A stretch of 64,000 nt of DNA, taken from NCBI GenBank assembly GCA_018716305.1, contig DVKB01000032.1, positions 186,001 to 250,000 on the forward strand. Reading direction: 5' to 3'. Under the pieces are notes generated by a model. It was not told the DNA's origin, searched no databases, and worked only from the letters and a program-made list of their open reading frames with translations. Origin of the DNA: Candidatus Scatomonas merdigallinarum. GTDB lineage: Bacteria; Bacillota; Clostridia; Lachnospirales; Lachnospiraceae. Below, piece by piece: positions 62,560 through 64,000 of this stretch (positions are counted from its first letter, which is position 1; each line of letters starts with the position of its first letter). Both the position numbers and the translations under genes were made by a program.

Positions 62560-62580
62560 CTTTCTGTTTCCTCCCTTCTT

Positions 62581-63345
62581 TTACGCCGGCTGGTCAAAGT
62601 CTCCGCCGCCCTCCATCTGGGATGTGTAAATTTCCTGATAGATGGCGTTGTTCTTCAGCAGATTTTCGTGAGTGTCAAAGGCGTTGATCCGGCCCTCCTC
62701 CAGTACCAGGATCCGGTCCGCGGATTCCACGCTGGAGACACGCTGGGCAATAATAATCTTGGTGGTGCCGGGAATTTCCTCCGCGAAAGCCCTGCGGATC
62801 TTCGCGTCGGTGGCGGTATCCACAGCGCTGGTGGAGTCGTCCAGGATCAGGACCTTGGGCTTTTTCAGAAGGGCCCTGGCGATACAGAGCCGCTGCTTCT
62901 GGCCGCCGGATACATTGGAGCCGCCCCGCTCAATGCGGGTTCTGTATCCCTCCGGCATCCGGTCAATAAACTCATCGGCGCAGGCTGCCCGGCAGGCCCT
63001 GGCGCACTCCTCCTCCGTGGCATCCGGATTTCCCCAGCGGAGATTGTCCAGAATGGTTCCGGAAAACAGGGTATTCTTCTGCAGCACCACAGAAACCTGG
63101 TTCCGCAGAGCTTCCGTATCGTATTTCCGCACATCCACCCCGCCTACGCAGACAGAACCCTGATCCACGTCGTACAGTCGGCAGATCAGGTTTACCAGAC
63201 TGCTCTTGCCGCAGCCGGTGCCGCCGATGACCCCGATGGTCTCCCCGCTTTTAATATGAAGGTCAATGTCCGACAGGGCGTTTTTCCCGCTGCCCTGTTT
63301 ATAGGAAAAGTTTACGTGGTTAAAGTCGATGCTGCCGGCTGCCAC
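62581..63345 (-). pseudogene. ABC exporter partner subunit, 5'-truncated (ATPase domain only)
   Basis: About 254 codons of ATPase domain remain: Walker A GGTGCGKSSLVN, signature VSGGQKQRLC, Walker B LILDDSTSAVD and switch IIAQRVSS. The Walker B is followed by Asp where Glu is usual, as in the degenerate-site half of heterodimeric exporters. All membrane helices and the start codon are missing; upstream of 63346 the frame runs into antisense LysR sequence. It lies 22 bp before the intact half-transporter. Confidence 0.85.
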
Positions 63346-63354
63346 AGTCCGGCG

Positions 63355-63930
63355 GAGCTGCGTCTGCTGCCTCCTGTTTTGAGGGCTCTCTGTCAGGAAT
63401 GGCCTGCCCTGCGCCCTCAGCTTCACACGATTCCTTTTGAGCTGCTGTTCGGCATGGTGGAAAACCGCCAGCTCAGCGCCGCCCTGTCCCTGTACTCCGG
63501 CACAAAAAAAACAGTCCTCTCTTACAGAGAACTGTTTTCCTGTCCCATGGCCTGCGTCTGCCCGCCGGGGCATCCCCTGGCGGTTCAGGGTATCCTGACC
63601 ACGGATATGCTGAAAAATTATAATCTTATTACCAGCCCGCCCCGGCGTCTGCCGGAGGAGATTCTCCAGTGCCATCTGAAAGTCATGTCCTCCTCCGCAG
63701 AACAGAAGAGGTATTTCAGCGATGACACGGAGAGCATTCTGACCCTGGCAAAGGCCGGCCTGGGTTATACCATCTATCCGGATATCCCCGCCCTTCGTGA
63801 ACCCGGGCTGTGCTATCTCCCGGTGGAGGATCTCCCCAGTCTGTCCTTCGGCGTCTATTCCCGCAGAGACGACGACTACCCTGTCACCAGGCGTTTCCTG
63901 AAATTGATCTCTGAGCAGGCCGGCCGCTGA
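63355..63930 (+). pseudogene. LysR-family regulator, 5'-truncated (effector domain only)
   Basis: About 191 codons matching the LysR effector-binding domain: LRLLPPVLRALCQEWPALRPQLHT, then MACVCPPGHPLA and the hinge-side AKAGLGYTIYPDI. The N-terminal helix-turn-helix and start codon are absent; upstream sequence is antisense to the ABC ATPase domain. Both truncated genes meet within about ten bases, pointing to a deletion between two formerly divergent genes. Confidence 0.8.
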
Positions 63931-63935
63931 TCCCT

Positions 63936-64000
63936 TTATCCGATCCGCTTAATATAGGTGTCTTTTCTGGGCTTTGCCTGGGGATACTCGCAGTCCCGGT
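63936..64000 (-). CDS. C-terminal end of an unidentified gene, partial
   Basis: The minus strand reads RDCEYPQAKPRKDTYIKRIG and stops at 63936, just after the LysR remnant. The even codon pattern suggests a true C-terminus, but 20 residues are too few to assign a family. Confidence 0.4.
   Translation of the reverse strand, partial: RDCEYPQAKPRKDTYIKRIG

Noticed and set aside
60262-63354. Most of a 1222-codon plus-strand open frame
   Set aside because: It is antisense to trkA and the ABC genes; only the last 191 codons (LysR effector domain) are real.

Overview
The window looks like chromosome of a Gram-positive, spore-former-type Clostridia, most likely a Lachnospiraceae-like gut anaerobe of moderately high GC. 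The pointers are SpoVG, a DnaD/DnaI-type primosome pair, a GlgC+GlgD pair, a lysine riboswitch on dapA, an L10 leader, the rpmG-secE-nusG-rplKA-rplJL and rpoBC operons, consensus sigma-A promoters with 17-bp spacers, and surface proteins ending in TGD + membrane helix + basic tail. I see no phage, IS element, CRISPR array or rRNA. No search was run; all assignments come from reading the sequence.

Layout. 1-5.3 kb: edge of a hydantoinase/oxoprolinase gene, then a LysR regulator followed by a flavin reductase, two aldo/keto reductases and two decayed small genes. 5.4-11.6 kb: a TetR-controlled minus-strand operon (TIM-barrel isomerase/epimerase, non-pyrrolysine MttB-family methyltransferase, MFS and SSF transporters), its repressor, and tRNA-Pro(CGG). 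11.7-17.4 kb: a 3D-domain wall protein, an rRNA m5C methyltransferase, spoVG and glgCD. 17.6-22.7 kb: murC, a striking cluster of DnaA boxes, then dnaD, a DnaC/DnaI-like loader and a PRPP synthetase. 22.7-31.2 kb: dapB and dapA with an L-box, an SSB-like gene, typA, a polysaccharide deacetylase and two small-family envelope proteins.

31.3-50.9 kb carries the transcription/translation core on the minus strand (rpmG, secE, nusG, rplK, rplA, rplJ, rplL, later rpoB, rpoC). The usual rplL-rpoB linkage is broken by about 8 kb holding a Gfo/Idh/MocA oxidoreductase, a plus-strand aliphatic amidase with an attenuator-like leader, a very large surface 5'-nucleotidase and a DUF4349-type lipoprotein. rpoB has its own consensus promoter, so the split is accommodated transcriptionally.

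50.9-64 kb: an AlkD-like protein, a YitT-family membrane protein, an apparent chimera of an RpiR regulator with the back half of a surface protein, a surface metallophosphoesterase, TrkH/TrkA potassium uptake, and a heterodimeric ABC exporter. The second ABC subunit and a LysR gene are both cut at their 5' ends and meet at one junction, which points to a deletion. The most interesting signals are the DnaA-box arrays before dnaD, the amidase leader resembling an ANTAR target, the TetR/MttB operon, and the two deletion-type chimeras.
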